Below, piece by piece: positions 25,776-37,700 of a stretch of DNA of 64,000 nucleotides. Within the stretch, counting starts at the first letter, position 1. Each line of letters starts with the position of its first letter. Source of the DNA: Puffinus mauretanicus (lineage: Eukaryota > Chordata > Aves > Procellariiformes > Procellariidae); the NCBI GenBank assembly GCA_023333565.1, contig JAJKFH010000470.1, positions 310,001 through 374,000 of the forward strand. Reading direction: 5' to 3'. The notes under the pieces were generated by a model. It had not been told where the DNA came from and ran no database searches. It saw only the letters and a program-made list of their open reading frames with translations. The translations under genes were made by a program, and so were the position numbers.

Positions 25776-28247
25776 GGGCACACCTGCTGTGTCTTCGGAG
25801 AGCTGTAAATTCATTCTGTGATGTAGACAATCTACAAGCCCAATTTATCTTTTAAGATTAAGCTCCTATCAGATCTTTTGAAATGAAACTACAGTTTGTG
25901 TTCTTTTTGAAGGCAATAATATCTTAAAAGTATAGACATCCAAAACTTTATGTAACTAGTATTACATAACACCTTAAACTGGCTCATAAGCATTTTCCTT
26001 TCTCTGGATTTATTACATTTTTATTTGGGGCATGTGAAACAACTCGCTATATAAGTGCAGTTACTCACATGGGGCTGGGCTGGGGGGAAAGAGTTCACTC
26101 CAGTGGAAATTCTAAAGTGAGAAGCTTATTACTATGTTTGCACAGATGTCTGCAAAGAAACACTGACAGAAAAAATGTTGTTTCATTGTGTCTCACTGCC
26201 CTTAAAGGCCATTGATACAGAAATTAAACAAAATCCTGGAAGGAGGCTAGAGATAGTATTAGTTTTAAAGGCCGAATGCATGCAGAACCTCCGACTGCAT
26301 ATAGCATTAATGTCATAAATGTGTGTGAATGTTCTCATTCAGGCTATAATTTATTCCCCGAGGAGATGCAAAACTAGCTCAAATATGCTACATGCGAACC
26401 AAACTCTTCCAATGAAGCGAGTGCAGTATGTGAATCCTGGAGCTAAATTTAGGCTGAGACTTGGAGTAATGTAATTCTAATCTCAATGTAGCACTTCTAG
26501 TCGCAGCTAATAAACATTGTGCAAAGAAACATTGTGAAGTTCTAATCCTTTGTTGCAATCTATTTTGGATGAAGTTTTGGAAGCTCTTTACTAACTCAGA
26601 TTTAAGAAATTCAGCTTCAGTTACTCAGTTGAATTTCGTTGTTCAGTGCAAGTGTTTAAAAAAAAAAAGTAAGTTGTTTTTAAAATGTAGATTCAAGCTG
26701 ATTCTTGGGTGCATGCGATAGCTCATGTGAAACACAGACTCTTAACATATTGAAAGCAATATGTAAACTACCATTAACTGTATTGCTGAATAATCCACAA
26801 CACCAAAAAAAAATGGATACTGTAAATATCTGACTAAGTTTTTTCACAGATTACATTATTTGTTTGGTTTTATGGTCCAAGGTAAATTAAAAAGGGCAAG
26901 CTCGTTTGTGATTAAGCACCTTTCTGTTTCTTGTTCTGTACAACTGTTATATTTGCATGGGAATGTTTTCCTCCTCCAGAAATATTTCCTTCAAAATTAA
27001 CAGATGAAGTCACAATTATACAAAATATCTTTGTAGTCAAAGCAGATTTTGTAATAAAAGAACATTTTAAATGCAACTGAGAATTCAAATCTACTTTTAT
27101 AGTATCCTTCAGGTGTAAAATACACCCATACTGGTAGAATTGAGGAAACTTTTATCTTTCATAAAATATCAAAATAGCATTTAGTTTTAAATCGAGCATA
27201 TTTTAACTGAACTACATTCAAATTCTTCTTTATGAAACAATCTCTCTTTTCATACAAGATTTTTCATGCATATTCTGGCTCCAAAGCTCCAAATCAGTTT
27301 GCCACAACTTGTTTCACTGGAATTCATCAAAAGACTAAAAAGCTAAGTGCCAAGGAGCTGAGCTCCTGGCCCCAGCGTAAACTGTCCTACCAATCACCGC
27401 AGCCTGGAAAGTCCCAGTTCTCAGAATTAGCTGATGTTTTAAACAAGAGATCATAATCAAAATCACGATTCCTGACAAAGTCTCAATACTTCACTCTATA
27501 AATTCTTAATTCATTTTCCAGCATTTGTAGGTTGCTGCTAGCTCCACCCTCTCAAATATCAGCAATTGCTGCTGCTCTTAAAGAAAATTCCGTTTTGGGG
27601 AAATGTGATATTATTCCAGATGTTTCAGCATACAGCAATTCGCCTAACTCAACCTGATCGTCACTCTGTAACGAAGCTGAGCGTTAAACAGCTTCTGGAA
27701 TTTATTCCTTAAACTACTGCACTTGCATATTTGAATTTAACCCTATTGGCAGTATGACGTTCAAAAGCCCTGTCCTTTGTAAAACAACAGAGCCACTCCT
27801 AAAGATTTTTTTCCATTTTTTTCTAAAAACATAAAACCGTGACTAATTTTAGCAGGCCTTTGGGCCACTTGTAGATTAGTTCCTACAGGCTGCTGATTGA
27901 ATTAAATTAAAGTGTTTTAAATTGTGTTCCTCACCACGTTTTAAAAGTTATCATGCGAAGAGATCTTGCTGAATGAAATCTGCTTTCAAATTTTGTAGTT
28001 TGAGGAAATTCCATACTTACAACTGCAGAAAAATGTAAAGTGCATTTAGAGAGATTCAAAACAGCTGTAAGAACTGGTATGTCACTATTTCATTTAATCA
28101 AGATTTCACCAGGAAAAGAACGGGAAGAGTCCCTGCCCTACCTCCAGCTGTACAGGACAGACCCTTTCACCAGATAGACGGTTCAGGGTAATGTTTGCTC
28201 CTCAAAACAGTGCCCGAAGCAGCGTGCGTTCCGCCGTGGTCTGTCAT

Positions 28248-28291
28248 CTGCACTGCAACTGTCTGAGTACTGCACTGTAACTGTCTGAGCA
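28248..28291. repeat. 22-bp tandem duplication
   Basis: The units starting CTGCACTGCAACTGTCTGAG (28248-28269) and CTGCACTGTAACTGTCTGAG (28270-28291) differ at two of 22 bases. This is a simple tandem duplication in gene-free DNA. Confidence 0.85.
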
Positions 28292-31200
28292 AGACTCCAA
28301 AGCCTTGGTCAGATGGGACGCTTTGTAATTAAAATAATAATAATGAATGACAACACTAGCAGGCACGATCTAAGAGTCAAGGCTCCAGTCCTGGACCTAT
28401 AAATGGTGTCACTAACAAATCTGTATTGGGAAAATACTCAAATCCTGCATGATGCCATGGAATGTGGGCACATCATCCACCCACGTGGACGCTTGGGACA
28501 CCATGAAGGACTTTCTGCCAAAGGCGAGGAAGAACAAAAGGCTTGTTGCCTGCTGCCACAGAAGGGAAAAACCCAACAGCCTAACCCTCCTAAACCGACA
28601 GGCCACTAAGATCCAAATAAAATCCAAGAAGTCTATAAGAAACCAAATCTACCAAGCAATGTCTTGGAAGTATTTTGATTATTCAGTGCTAAAGAAATAT
28701 GCCATGAATCCATAGTCCATCAGTTAGGCAGGGAAGAGGAAGCCGTCTCCGGACCAGCATCACCCCTGGCTCAGGCTGCAGCCACATGATTTCTTTTCCA
28801 CACTGTTGCTGGCTCACGCTAAGGTTCACACGAATGTGCAGACTGGCGATGGGATTTGAAAGACCTATTCTGCCCTCAGCAAGGAAGGGTTTCCCTACCC
28901 CAGCATCAGACACTCCCCTCTTTGGGATCCTAGCAGTTGTAATCCTCCCGTTAGTACCACAACACCCCGACTCCTTCTCACTCGTTCCCCCAAAGCAAAT
29001 GAACCCCGGCAGAAAGCAGAAACCCCTCTACCAAGCAAAGATCGTACCCAGCAAAGGGAGGCAGCACTGTGCCTTGTGAAAGCCACGCAGATGCCACCAA
29101 TCCTTCTCATTTTACAGGGATGTCACTCGGGCTGCAGGAAGCGGCTGAAGCCTCAGAGGGGTGTCCCCACCTGCGGACCAGCACGAGCCGCCCCGCAGCC
29201 TCTTCCAGGCTCTCCTGCCCTCCTCCTCTCCCCTCTGGGATCTGTCACTTTTGGGTCCCCAGGAAGGGAAGCGATGAAATCAGCAGGAGCTGGAAGGATT
29301 TTCTCAAGCAGGCCAGCAGCGGGAAGGGAAAAGCACATTCTCTTCCACGTCTGGTTTGCCTCTCTGTGCTTAAGAGCTGGCCTGCAGCGGGAGCTGGCAC
29401 AGAGCACCCCGAGCTCGGGGTTTGCCATCTGTGGAGGGGCCAAGAGCGGAGGAGAAAGCGTCTGCAAGCCGGGTGCACACTGGATGCTTCACTCCTACAA
29501 AATTTAGTCCTCTCTAAGGATGCAAGGCTCTAACACAAGCATGGCCAGGCTTTTGTAAAAGGCCTGTACTGAACAACAGAGCCAATAACCAGGCACGGTC
29601 TGAATCTAACCTGCCCCTGATTACATATATTTGTAACCCAGACACCGTAGACTTGCTATGCTCTGTGCCCTCCTGCAACTTAAAATACAACCCTGGCTTG
29701 AAGGTCTCTATTTGCAAACATAGAGGAACAGCGGTTCCTAAACTGCAGGCAAACATTTGACTTCACTCAGTGCAATTCAAAGAATATCCTGCAGAACCCC
29801 ACCCTTCTGCCCAACAACTCAAGCCCTTAATGCCTAGATAGTTTTCTTCCAGGCCTTATCACAGATAAAATATGGCCCTTTTTTTATTGAAGGAGTAGGA
29901 CCTGCCAAATATTTACCAACTCTTTCAGAAGGCTGCAAATGTCATTCCTACAGTGTAATAAACTTCCCCGGAAAGGCCCTGATAAATAGAGAGCCTTGCT
30001 GTACTGCCCAGAACTAGTTTAGTGTGGCCTAAGTATTGCCAAGTCTGACTGACGAAGAAAGCATATTTGTACACACAGAAAGATTAGCAAGAGAGGCATA
30101 AAGTTTAGAAGTGAAAATAAAACAAAGCCCCATTATTAACCGGGGAGGGGGGAATAATTGAGTCTGCATCCCAGAGAGCAAAGGACATTATGAAAGCTTC
30201 AGAGCTAAACCAGTAATTTAAGAGCTTGTCCACAACTTGCAGCAGAAGCTTGAACCATCTTCTTTAGCACTTGGAAAGTGCTAAACCATGGCCTACCCCC
30301 AACCCAGCCTTCAGAGCAATATTATTTAAAAATAAAATAAAATATTTTAACTTTGTAATTTGACCCACAAAAAGTCATTTGGGGCATGAGGGAATGCTCC
30401 CTTCCAGCCTGAACTTTAATTCAGAGAGAATGTTTAAACTGAACAGTGTAAAACAGATGCTGAGAAATACATCTGCATCGCACTGTATGTTCTTTGGGGC
30501 ACAAAGAGAAGTTGGAAAGCGCCTGTCAATACGGTGTGTGCGGCTACGATCTAAATAATCGCTAATGATGTAGATGAATGGAGAAAAAAATACATTCCTA
30601 GTATCAGCAAGTCCGTCAACAGAGTTCTAGCAGCTATAAACAACTACATCCACGCTAGTTCAAATAGATGAATGTTGCTTGAAAAAATGTGTCCTTTCAC
30701 CTTGGCAAATGCCATTAAGGAAAAAAAAAAAAAGATTTCTAAACATGACTAGGGAGTTGGAAGCTCAAACGAACACATTTAACAAGTCCTGATGACCGTA
30801 AAATGCTGAGCACTCACTCCCTACAGAAGCCAGGCTTCGACTGGATCTTGAATAATGCACTCATATCAAAAGATAGTAACTCGAATTATGCTATAGAGTG
30901 CTCCAAAATACAGTTTTTGGGGGAAAAACTTGCCAGAGTTACTTAAAGGCAGGAAGAAACCAATTATTGCTGCGAAAAAAATTTCCAGATTATGTTAAAC
31001 CTGGCAAAAGCTAAAACCCAGCAGTTTACCCAGCTTTACAAAGCAAACCACAATTAAGAAAATCTCCTATGAAAGGGAAAACTTCAGTTTAGCCTACCAG
31101 CTAGTACAAGAGCCTGAACAGCAACATAAACAACCTCAACAAAAATCGCTGCTTGCCAGTGATACCTAAGAAGTTGTACAAAAAGTTGGAAGGAGCACGC

Positions 31201-33030
31201 TAAAGAGGCACAGAAACCTACTCCCTGCTCCCCCCTTTCACACCATCAGGTTTTAATGTTAATGATACGGCTCCGCATGCTTAAAGTATTTTTACACTAT
31301 GCTCGTCTTCTTGTAGCTCCGTCTTGTTCCAGGGCGGATGATTAGAATCAGATTTCTGTGATTTCACTGCAGATTAATTTAGTTAAGAGCTACAGGGAGA
31401 TCTGCAGAGAGAAGAAGGCTGCAAAGAGGCCAGCAGAACAGTCTCTAACAGCGTTCTCTCCTAAAAGGGTAACAGTATTTTTGCCTTTACTCCTTACTTT
31501 CACATACTTTTCCTTTTTGTGGCCACTAGACAGAGTTCTTTGGAAAAATGGGCACACGGGGAAAAGAAACGTGCAAAAAATTTTCCTTTAAATTTTGGTT
31601 TCCAAGAAAGCTCCCAACCAGTACTTACAAATAGGTTTATAAAGAGAACAGGCCCAAGGCAGACCTGACTGCGCCTGCTGTCCCCGAAGTCAAACAGGCA
31701 ACTGAAGGACTGCACGCAGGAAATAATTCTGATATATCAAGGTCTGTATGTCCTGACGTATGTCAGAGGAATAGCTATTAATATACATTTTAGTCTGCTG
31801 CGCACAAGTGTTTGGATATAGAGGGCTGAAGAAGAAAAAAGTATGCAGGGGCCTGTAACACCATTTGCAAATTCTTCCTAATTGTGACACACTAAGTAAA
31901 TATTGTTATTTTTATGGGCAAATGCTACAGAATATAGCACTGAAAACAGGGTTGGTTTGCAAAAATCTCACGGGATCAGAGCACAGAAGTTGTGTGGAGT
32001 GTGTAAATGTCTGTGTACACACATGCAAAATGCAGACTCCTGCAATGCTACATCAGAAAGAGAATTAAATTCTAAGCGGCTCAAAAAAACACACGGGAAG
32101 ATTTTAATTTTCCATTTGCTTTTATAGACCTTAGCCATGAGAATACTGTTGCCACTTGGCCTTTTTCCTTATCCTAGGTCAGTATCATTGACTTTACAAG
32201 AGAGAAGTAAAAACATCTCTACATAAATAAAAAAAAAAAACGAGGACCCTCAAAATAATTCTAATCTAAGAACTTCAAATGTAATGTAACATAACACAGA
32301 AGGGCACAGAAGTTATACATACGATGCTATATAAGCAAACAGTAATATACAGAGTTGTATATATACTGTGCCCAAAGAAGGAGCACAAACCAGCGTCTCC
32401 AGAAGTGCAGTGTGCCGAATTGAAATCAAAAGACAAGTAATAAGGAACACTGGAAGGGTGGGGGGTAAAAGCACTTAGGTGAATAAGAAGAGAATTACCG
32501 GGAGCCAGGCCACTTGGTAGGTATGTGACTAGATTTATTTAAAAAAAAAGGGGAAGGGAGGAAGAAAAAAGAAAACAGATGTGTTTTCTGAAAGCGAAAG
32601 CGGCGAGAAGGATGCACATGGCCCTGGAGGAGCGAAACCCGGGCGCGTTTCCTCCCCGGCAGGGCCCGGGCACAGCGTCCTGCCCACCGGGAGCCGGCCC
32701 CGGCCGGGCACGTCGGGGCCGCCGGGAAGCCGCGGGGATGGCTGCCAGCACCGGTAAGACGCGCACGTTTAAGGCCCTTTCGGAGGTGGAAGAAAACAAA
32801 ATGCACTTACGGTTCGCGGAGAACCAGCTCCGTCCTCGCCCTACGGCCCGCCCGCGGCGAGCCGGGGGCACCCGCCGGCCCCAGCAGGGAAGCGGCGGTC
32901 CCGGGCACGCCGGCAAAGCCCGCCGGTGCCCGGCCGGGCCGGGCCGGGCCCCCGCGTCCCCGCGGGAGCGGCCCCGGCAGCGGCGCGGCCGCGCTCCCTC
33001 TTCGCCCGCTGCGAGCCCGGCAGGTCCTGG

Positions 33031-33109
33031 GAGCCGAGAACTGGGACTTTGTAGGCCAGTTGAAGACACAAACCTCTCATCTCGCCCGCAAAGACCCAGC
33101 CCTCAACTC
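33031..33109 (-). ncRNA. MIR193A: miR-193a precursor hairpin
   Basis: Both known arms are present. The 3p guide, beginning AACTGGCCTACAAAG, occupies plus positions 33040-33061, and the 5p strand, beginning TGGGTCTTTGCGGG, occupies 33077-33098. They are separated by a 15-nt terminal region. The basal stem extends to GAGTTGAG (33109-33102) pairing with CTCGGCTC (33038-33031), with G-U wobbles. miR-193a is a conserved vertebrate microRNA that represses growth and differentiation targets post-transcriptionally. It lies inside a large CpG island, as it does in mammals, and shares its strand with miR-365, 16 kb downstream. The two are probably processed from one primary transcript. Both mature strands match the vertebrate sequence as I remember it. 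Confidence 0.97.
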
Positions 33110-33795
33110 GCCCATCAGGCGCAGGCTGCGAGTCCTTATTACTGTTTTTTAATTGAGCTCCTCTCTCTGGCCGGTGCCACCGCCAGCGCAGAGCCCCCGG
33201 CCCCCGCCCCGGGGACCCTGCCGGAGCGGGGCCACCCCCTCGGCAGCAGCCACCGCCCCCGGCCGGGGGAGGCAGCGATCCGCGCCGCCCCCTCCCCGAA
33301 CTTGCGAGCTGGCCCGGCCCGCGGCGGGGCGAGGCGGCCGGCCCCGGGTCCCGGAGCCGCGGACACCCCGGTGCCGGCCCCGCAGCCCCCGGGCTCGGCC
33401 CCGCAGCGCATCGTGACTCGGCACCGCCGAGCCCGATCCCGCTCCTGCGGGAACTTCGTACACGGGGAGGGGGCAAGCGAAAACACCCCGTACGGTTCAA
33501 ACGGCCAAAAAAGCCCGAGCCCCTCCGCTACCTGCTCTGAGTGAGGAGGGAGCACGGGAAAGGGGCTCGGGGGACCCTGCGGCCGCCTCCCCTCCCCAGA
33601 CCCGCAGGTCCTGGGGATTACGCACAGGAAGGGCTCGCCTGAACTACAACCAAGTGGGGAGAAGCAGCGGGCGACCGCGGTCCCCCTCTCCTGCCTCCCG
33701 CAGCCCAGTTGTTCGCAGACGGTATTTAAGCTGGTATTGACCACGTTGGGATTTTTTTTCCACCCTTCCTCTTTGCCCTTGCAAAAGGCAAAATT

Positions 33796-33816
33796 AAAAA
33801 AAAAAAAAAAAAAAAA
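33796..33816. repeat. Poly(A) tract, 21 A, inside the CpG island
   Basis: This uninterrupted A run (poly T on the minus strand) begins the A-rich wedge that splits the miR-193a CpG island. Such stiff dA:dT tracts disfavour nucleosomes, so it could help keep the promoter open; that is inference. Confidence 0.9.
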
Positions 33817-34501
33817 TTCGTTGCCACAAGGGACATTGCAACATTTCTCTCGGCTTTTCAAACGCCGCGTTTGCCCCAGCGAGCTTAAAAAGTCCCGACC
33901 CAACAAGCGGCAGAGGAGAAGACGAGGAAAGAGAAAAAAAAACCCGAAACACCCAAAAGCAGCAATTAAAAAACCCCCCAAAAAAACAAAACCCAACACC
34001 CCGAAGCCATCAAACCAGACAGCGGCGAGCTGCTCCGTGCAACGTTAAGCGCAATCCCGATGCGGCGCAGTTCCTGTCCAGCGGCAGACACACATCCCTC
34101 GAAAGTTTGCTCCACGTGTTGCGGCCGCGTCCCGGGAGGGTCGGCGCGGCCCGGCGCAGCGGGGCGGTGCGGGCCCACTCCGCCGCTCCCCGCCGCTCCC
34201 GCGCCGTTTAAGGAAGCGGCCAGTCCCCACCCCTGCGCCGGGCAGCTCCCGCTGCAGCCTAGCTCGGCGGATTTGGAGGCTCTCCCAGGCTGCCCTCCCC
34301 ACCCCCTGCCCTCCCCGGCGCTCCGCGGGCCCATCCGGCCCCGCACAAGGCAGGAAACGGGCGCCGCGGCTCCCGCCGCCGTCCCGCCGCCGCCGCTCGC
34401 CTCCCGCCCTTCCCCGCGCTCCTCCCGCCGCGCCTCCGCCGGGGCAGCCCCGCCGCGCCCCGCGCGCCGACCTGCGCGCCCCGCGGCCCACCGAGGGCGG
34501 A

Positions 34502-34520
34502 GGGCGCCCCCTGGCGGCCG
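34502..34520 (-). promoter_or_regulatory. Strong CTCF-type binding motif
   Basis: The minus strand reads CGGCCGCCAGGGGGCGCCC, almost exactly the CTCF core (consensus close to TGGCCACCAGGGGGCGC). It lies in the densest part of the CpG island upstream of miR-193a. The motif is directional; here it reads in the direction of miRNA transcription. Occupancy cannot be judged from sequence, and the CpGs within the motif could make binding methylation-sensitive. Confidence 0.6.
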
Positions 34521-34799
34521 CTCGCCGCCGGCCGCGGCTGGCGCGGGGCCGGGACGGCGCCGGGCCGGGGGGTGCGGGGTGCGCGGCGGAGCTCGGCTGG
34601 GTCCGGAACCAGCCAGCGGCTGCGGGGCTGCGGCGCGGAGCTGCCGGCGCCTGCCTTCCCCTGCGCCCGTACAAGCGCTGGAAGACCCTCGGCCGCACTG
34701 CAAGCCCCGGGGATCAGCCCGAGGTCACTGCCCCGAGCGGCATCCCCGCCGCACGCCTCCCGCATCCGCTCGCAGCCTGCATCGCCCTGTACATCTCCC

Positions 34800-37700
34800 T
34801 ATGCGTGTCCCTGTATGCCCAGCCTTCTCCTGCATGCCTCGAAGTAGCCATGTAGGTACCTTGTCTCTGTCGCAGGGGTGTCAGAGGACATGCTCTACCC
34901 TCCTGTGTGCCCGGCGTCTTTTCATTTACATACCCAGTAAGGCTGGGTGAACATCTCTGTAAGACTGGGAAAACCCGCGCACAAAGTACAGCTATACGAT
35001 GTGTACAATCTATAAAGGTTTTGCAAGACCCACTCATTCACATACACAGTTAAAAAAGAGTTTTAAGAAAATACCACAAGGCCCTCGGTAACGTGAGGTC
35101 AAGTCAGAAGGGACAGCTGAAATGCTATGAAAAAGAAAATTTACGTTCTTCCTGCTTTTCACTCTTACATTATTCCTCTGCGCATCCTCACCTGCCTCAT
35201 GTTTTTGAGCTTTCTAGACCTTTTCGAATTATACTTTTACATGCTTTGAATACCAACCCAGCACACGTAGGCCCTGCCCACAGGTTATAGGGGGTTGGAC
35301 AGTTACTGCACCTCCCTTTAATCTTTCCTACAGATCCTCTGAACACCAAACTGTGGAAAAGGGGACAAAACACACATATACCACAGAGAGATTCAGTTCT
35401 TTGCATGACCATACCCCTGGACAGCTTACTCCAGTGTGATAGCAAAGTAGCGACCAGTGCAGCAGCATGTTGGAACCACCAGAAACACAGGGGTGGTTTG
35501 CAAGGTTTTGTCCGACAAAGAGAGAGGAGATCACTCACTGTTCCTGCAAGATGTCAGCAATCAACGGTGATGTTCACTGAAGATCACAGCAGGAACACAG
35601 CTCCATCAAGTCGAGCAGCACACCCACAAGAGACGCAGACTAGAATGAGCTTACATGATGGGACAGGATTACCAACACATGGGAATGTCTCCATCGTATC
35701 TTCTGCACCTGGTAGGAAAAACTCAGCTAAGCAAGAAGCTCCAAACTGGGCTTCAGGAGCTAAAGCTAACAAAAATCAAGCTAACAGCATCCAGAGGACT
35801 CCTCTTTTAAATATTTGGGTTCAGCAGGACACAAATGCGCATCCCTGCTGTCTACACTGGATTTTTTTTCCTGTGTCTACACAGAAGCCACGTAAGACAG
35901 CCACATGTGTGCAGGCTGCACTAGAAGCCTTTGCGTGCTCAGAGGTTTGTGGTACCAGCATCATTATGGATGCGGCAAGTGACTCTACCTGGCTTGCGTG
36001 AATAGGATGAGACAGAGACAACTTGAACTGATCTGTCATGTAACTGCTCCTCTCGATCAACACTGCAAAGCCATCCTCTACACAGAAGAACGTGTTCCTT
36101 GGCTGGAAGCCCGATGAGTATTTAGAGCCAAGGAACATGTTGTTTAAAATCAACAGTAGAATGCAAAGTGAATCATGGATCATGGGGAAAAAAGGTTTGG
36201 AAGAGGGAAGAAGTTGTATGAGCATTTTTGAAATAAGACATACTGGCGGAAGGTACAGAAATGAAGAATTTCTTGACCATCTGGAATAGTGACACTCAGG
36301 AATTTGTTCTGCAGTGATGATGCCCAGTGAGTACTGGTAGAAATGAAGACTTCCAAAAACTGTGTAAAAGACACCAACCTTTTCTCTAGTGAAGGGCATG
36401 GTTGCTGTAGAAATTACTTAAGTTGAACGAGAAAAGGCCTCAACAGCTTTTAGAAATTAGGAGACTGTTACTCTTACAAACACTGCAAGTTACATCTGCC
36501 AACCTTTTTTTTTTTTTTAAATACTGTTCTTGCTCTTTGGCTGTATCAAAGAGCTGCTCATAACAACACAGACCAATGCTGAGCACAACAAATTCAAAAT
36601 TCATAGCAAATAATGTACCTACGTATATGGAAGGAAGAGCACAGGAATGGAGAAGTTTCTTCCTAATTAAGCTGATGGCATACTGCTTAGCTGATGTCCT
36701 GACCAACTGTTTAATTTGCTATTTGCAGCAGCCTCATACATGTTGCCTCTTGCCTTCATCTTGCCCCCACTGGTACTGATGTGAAGCGCCTCTTAATTTC
36801 CATGGGAGCAGGGCAAGACTTTCACACAACATTTTTGCCCAGCGGGAGCTCTCATGCAGGGAGCCCAATCCCACGAGATGTGCTCAGCTGCTGCAGCCCA
36901 CTCCCACTTCCACTGACGGCACTGGCAGTCCTTTGGTGGTAACTGGATAAGGCACATTTCAGGCAAGTATTCGCTTGGCAGGAGGTACTTCCGTACCTGA
37001 GAAGGTCAGGTCTTTGGACTTCACCTCCTCTCACAAATACCTGCTGGCTGCTCTCCATGGTGTGTGCAACCCGTGTGCTGGGAATGCATGACTACAGCCC
37101 CTGTCTGGATGGGAGCTGGGAAGAGGATTAGCTCTGCATTCGGTTCAGATGTAATCACAAGCATATCAAGTTGTAAAGCACCATAACTTTCACAATTCTA
37201 AAAATAAACATAAGCAGTTTGTTTCAAGCCGTTTGGCAGCCAGAGGGCTAATATATTAATAACATTAGACCAACAATAGCCCAGAACAATAACTACGGAA
37301 CAATAGATTCTATCACTTCTGAAAATAGCCCTGTTTGGAAAAAAGAAAACATTTTTACAAGAGCCACAAACCAGATGTAGTAGCTTCTTTATAGGTCTCC
37401 ACAAAGGCTTCACAAAGTGGAAGACTGGTGCGATACCTCCGAAGTCAGGAGGGAGCTTCTGTGCGTGGGAGACTGGACTGCATGTTGCTGACTGGACACA
37501 CTTAGACCCTGTGGATGCAGTTTGATCTAGTTGAACGCATGCATTAATCTGAGTTTTTCTTTCTTGATCCTGCCTATGATTATCTACTTTCTCTGCAAGT
37601 AGATCCATTGATTTGTTAACTTTCCAGCGTGTGGTGCTAAGCAGCATGTAAGCAAGCGTGGCTTATAGCCAACAGCTTGGTATTTCAGAATCAGACCTTG

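Larger units (their letters stand above)
17116..32589. other. Gene-free interval between miR-365 and miR-193a
   Basis: This is likely part of the miRNA primary transcript. From about 25.4 to 32.5 kb it is AT-rich, has almost no transposon content and no long frames, the usual look of conserved non-coding DNA near developmental or regulatory RNA genes; that reading needs alignment. The longest frame (18857-19507 plus, 216 codons) has no recognisable domain and crosses a poly(T) tract. Confidence 0.55.
17033..34760 (-). ncRNA. Inferred primary transcript of the miR-193a/miR-365 cluster
   Basis: This is an inference, not a direct reading. Both hairpins are on the minus strand, and a CpG island surrounds and lies upstream of miR-193a, whereas no comparable island lies directly upstream of miR-365. 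The simplest model is one Pol II transcript starting in the 33.1-34.8 kb island and running through 17.0 kb. The exact start, splicing and 3' end cannot be seen. miR-365 could alternatively have its own promoter between the two hairpins. Confidence 0.5.
32590..34790 (-). promoter_or_regulatory. CpG island / promoter of the miR-193a primary transcript
   Basis: Base composition changes abruptly at about 32.59 kb to very GC- and CpG-rich sequence and returns to AT-rich at about 34.8 kb. An A-rich wedge, including 21 consecutive A, interrupts it at about 33.73-34.04 kb. The densest part is 34.06-34.76 kb, with many CCGCCC-type Sp1-like boxes. The miR-193a hairpin sits in the left half. The geometry suits a minus-strand start in the right half. 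A divergent plus-strand non-coding transcript is also plausible, as is common for CpG-island promoters. Long open frames across it on both strands are side effects of stop-poor GC-rich sequence. A CTCF-type motif lies at 34502-34520. Confidence 0.75.

Noticed and set aside
32579..33544. 321-codon open frame on plus, with 219- to 286-codon frames on minus over the same island
   Set aside because: They overlap one another and the miR-193a hairpin in antisense, are extremely Pro/Ala/Gly/Arg-rich and have no domain. Stop codons are rare in such GC-rich sequence, so long frames are expected.
34045..34950. Long frames on both strands in the right half of the CpG island (up to 296 codons)
   Set aside because: Same composition effect; no splice or family support on either strand.
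35405..36399. Overlapping 198-codon plus and 192-codon minus frames
   Set aside because: I tried to read them as DNA transposon or retroviral remnants and found no motif; opposite overlapping frames of this size can occur by chance.
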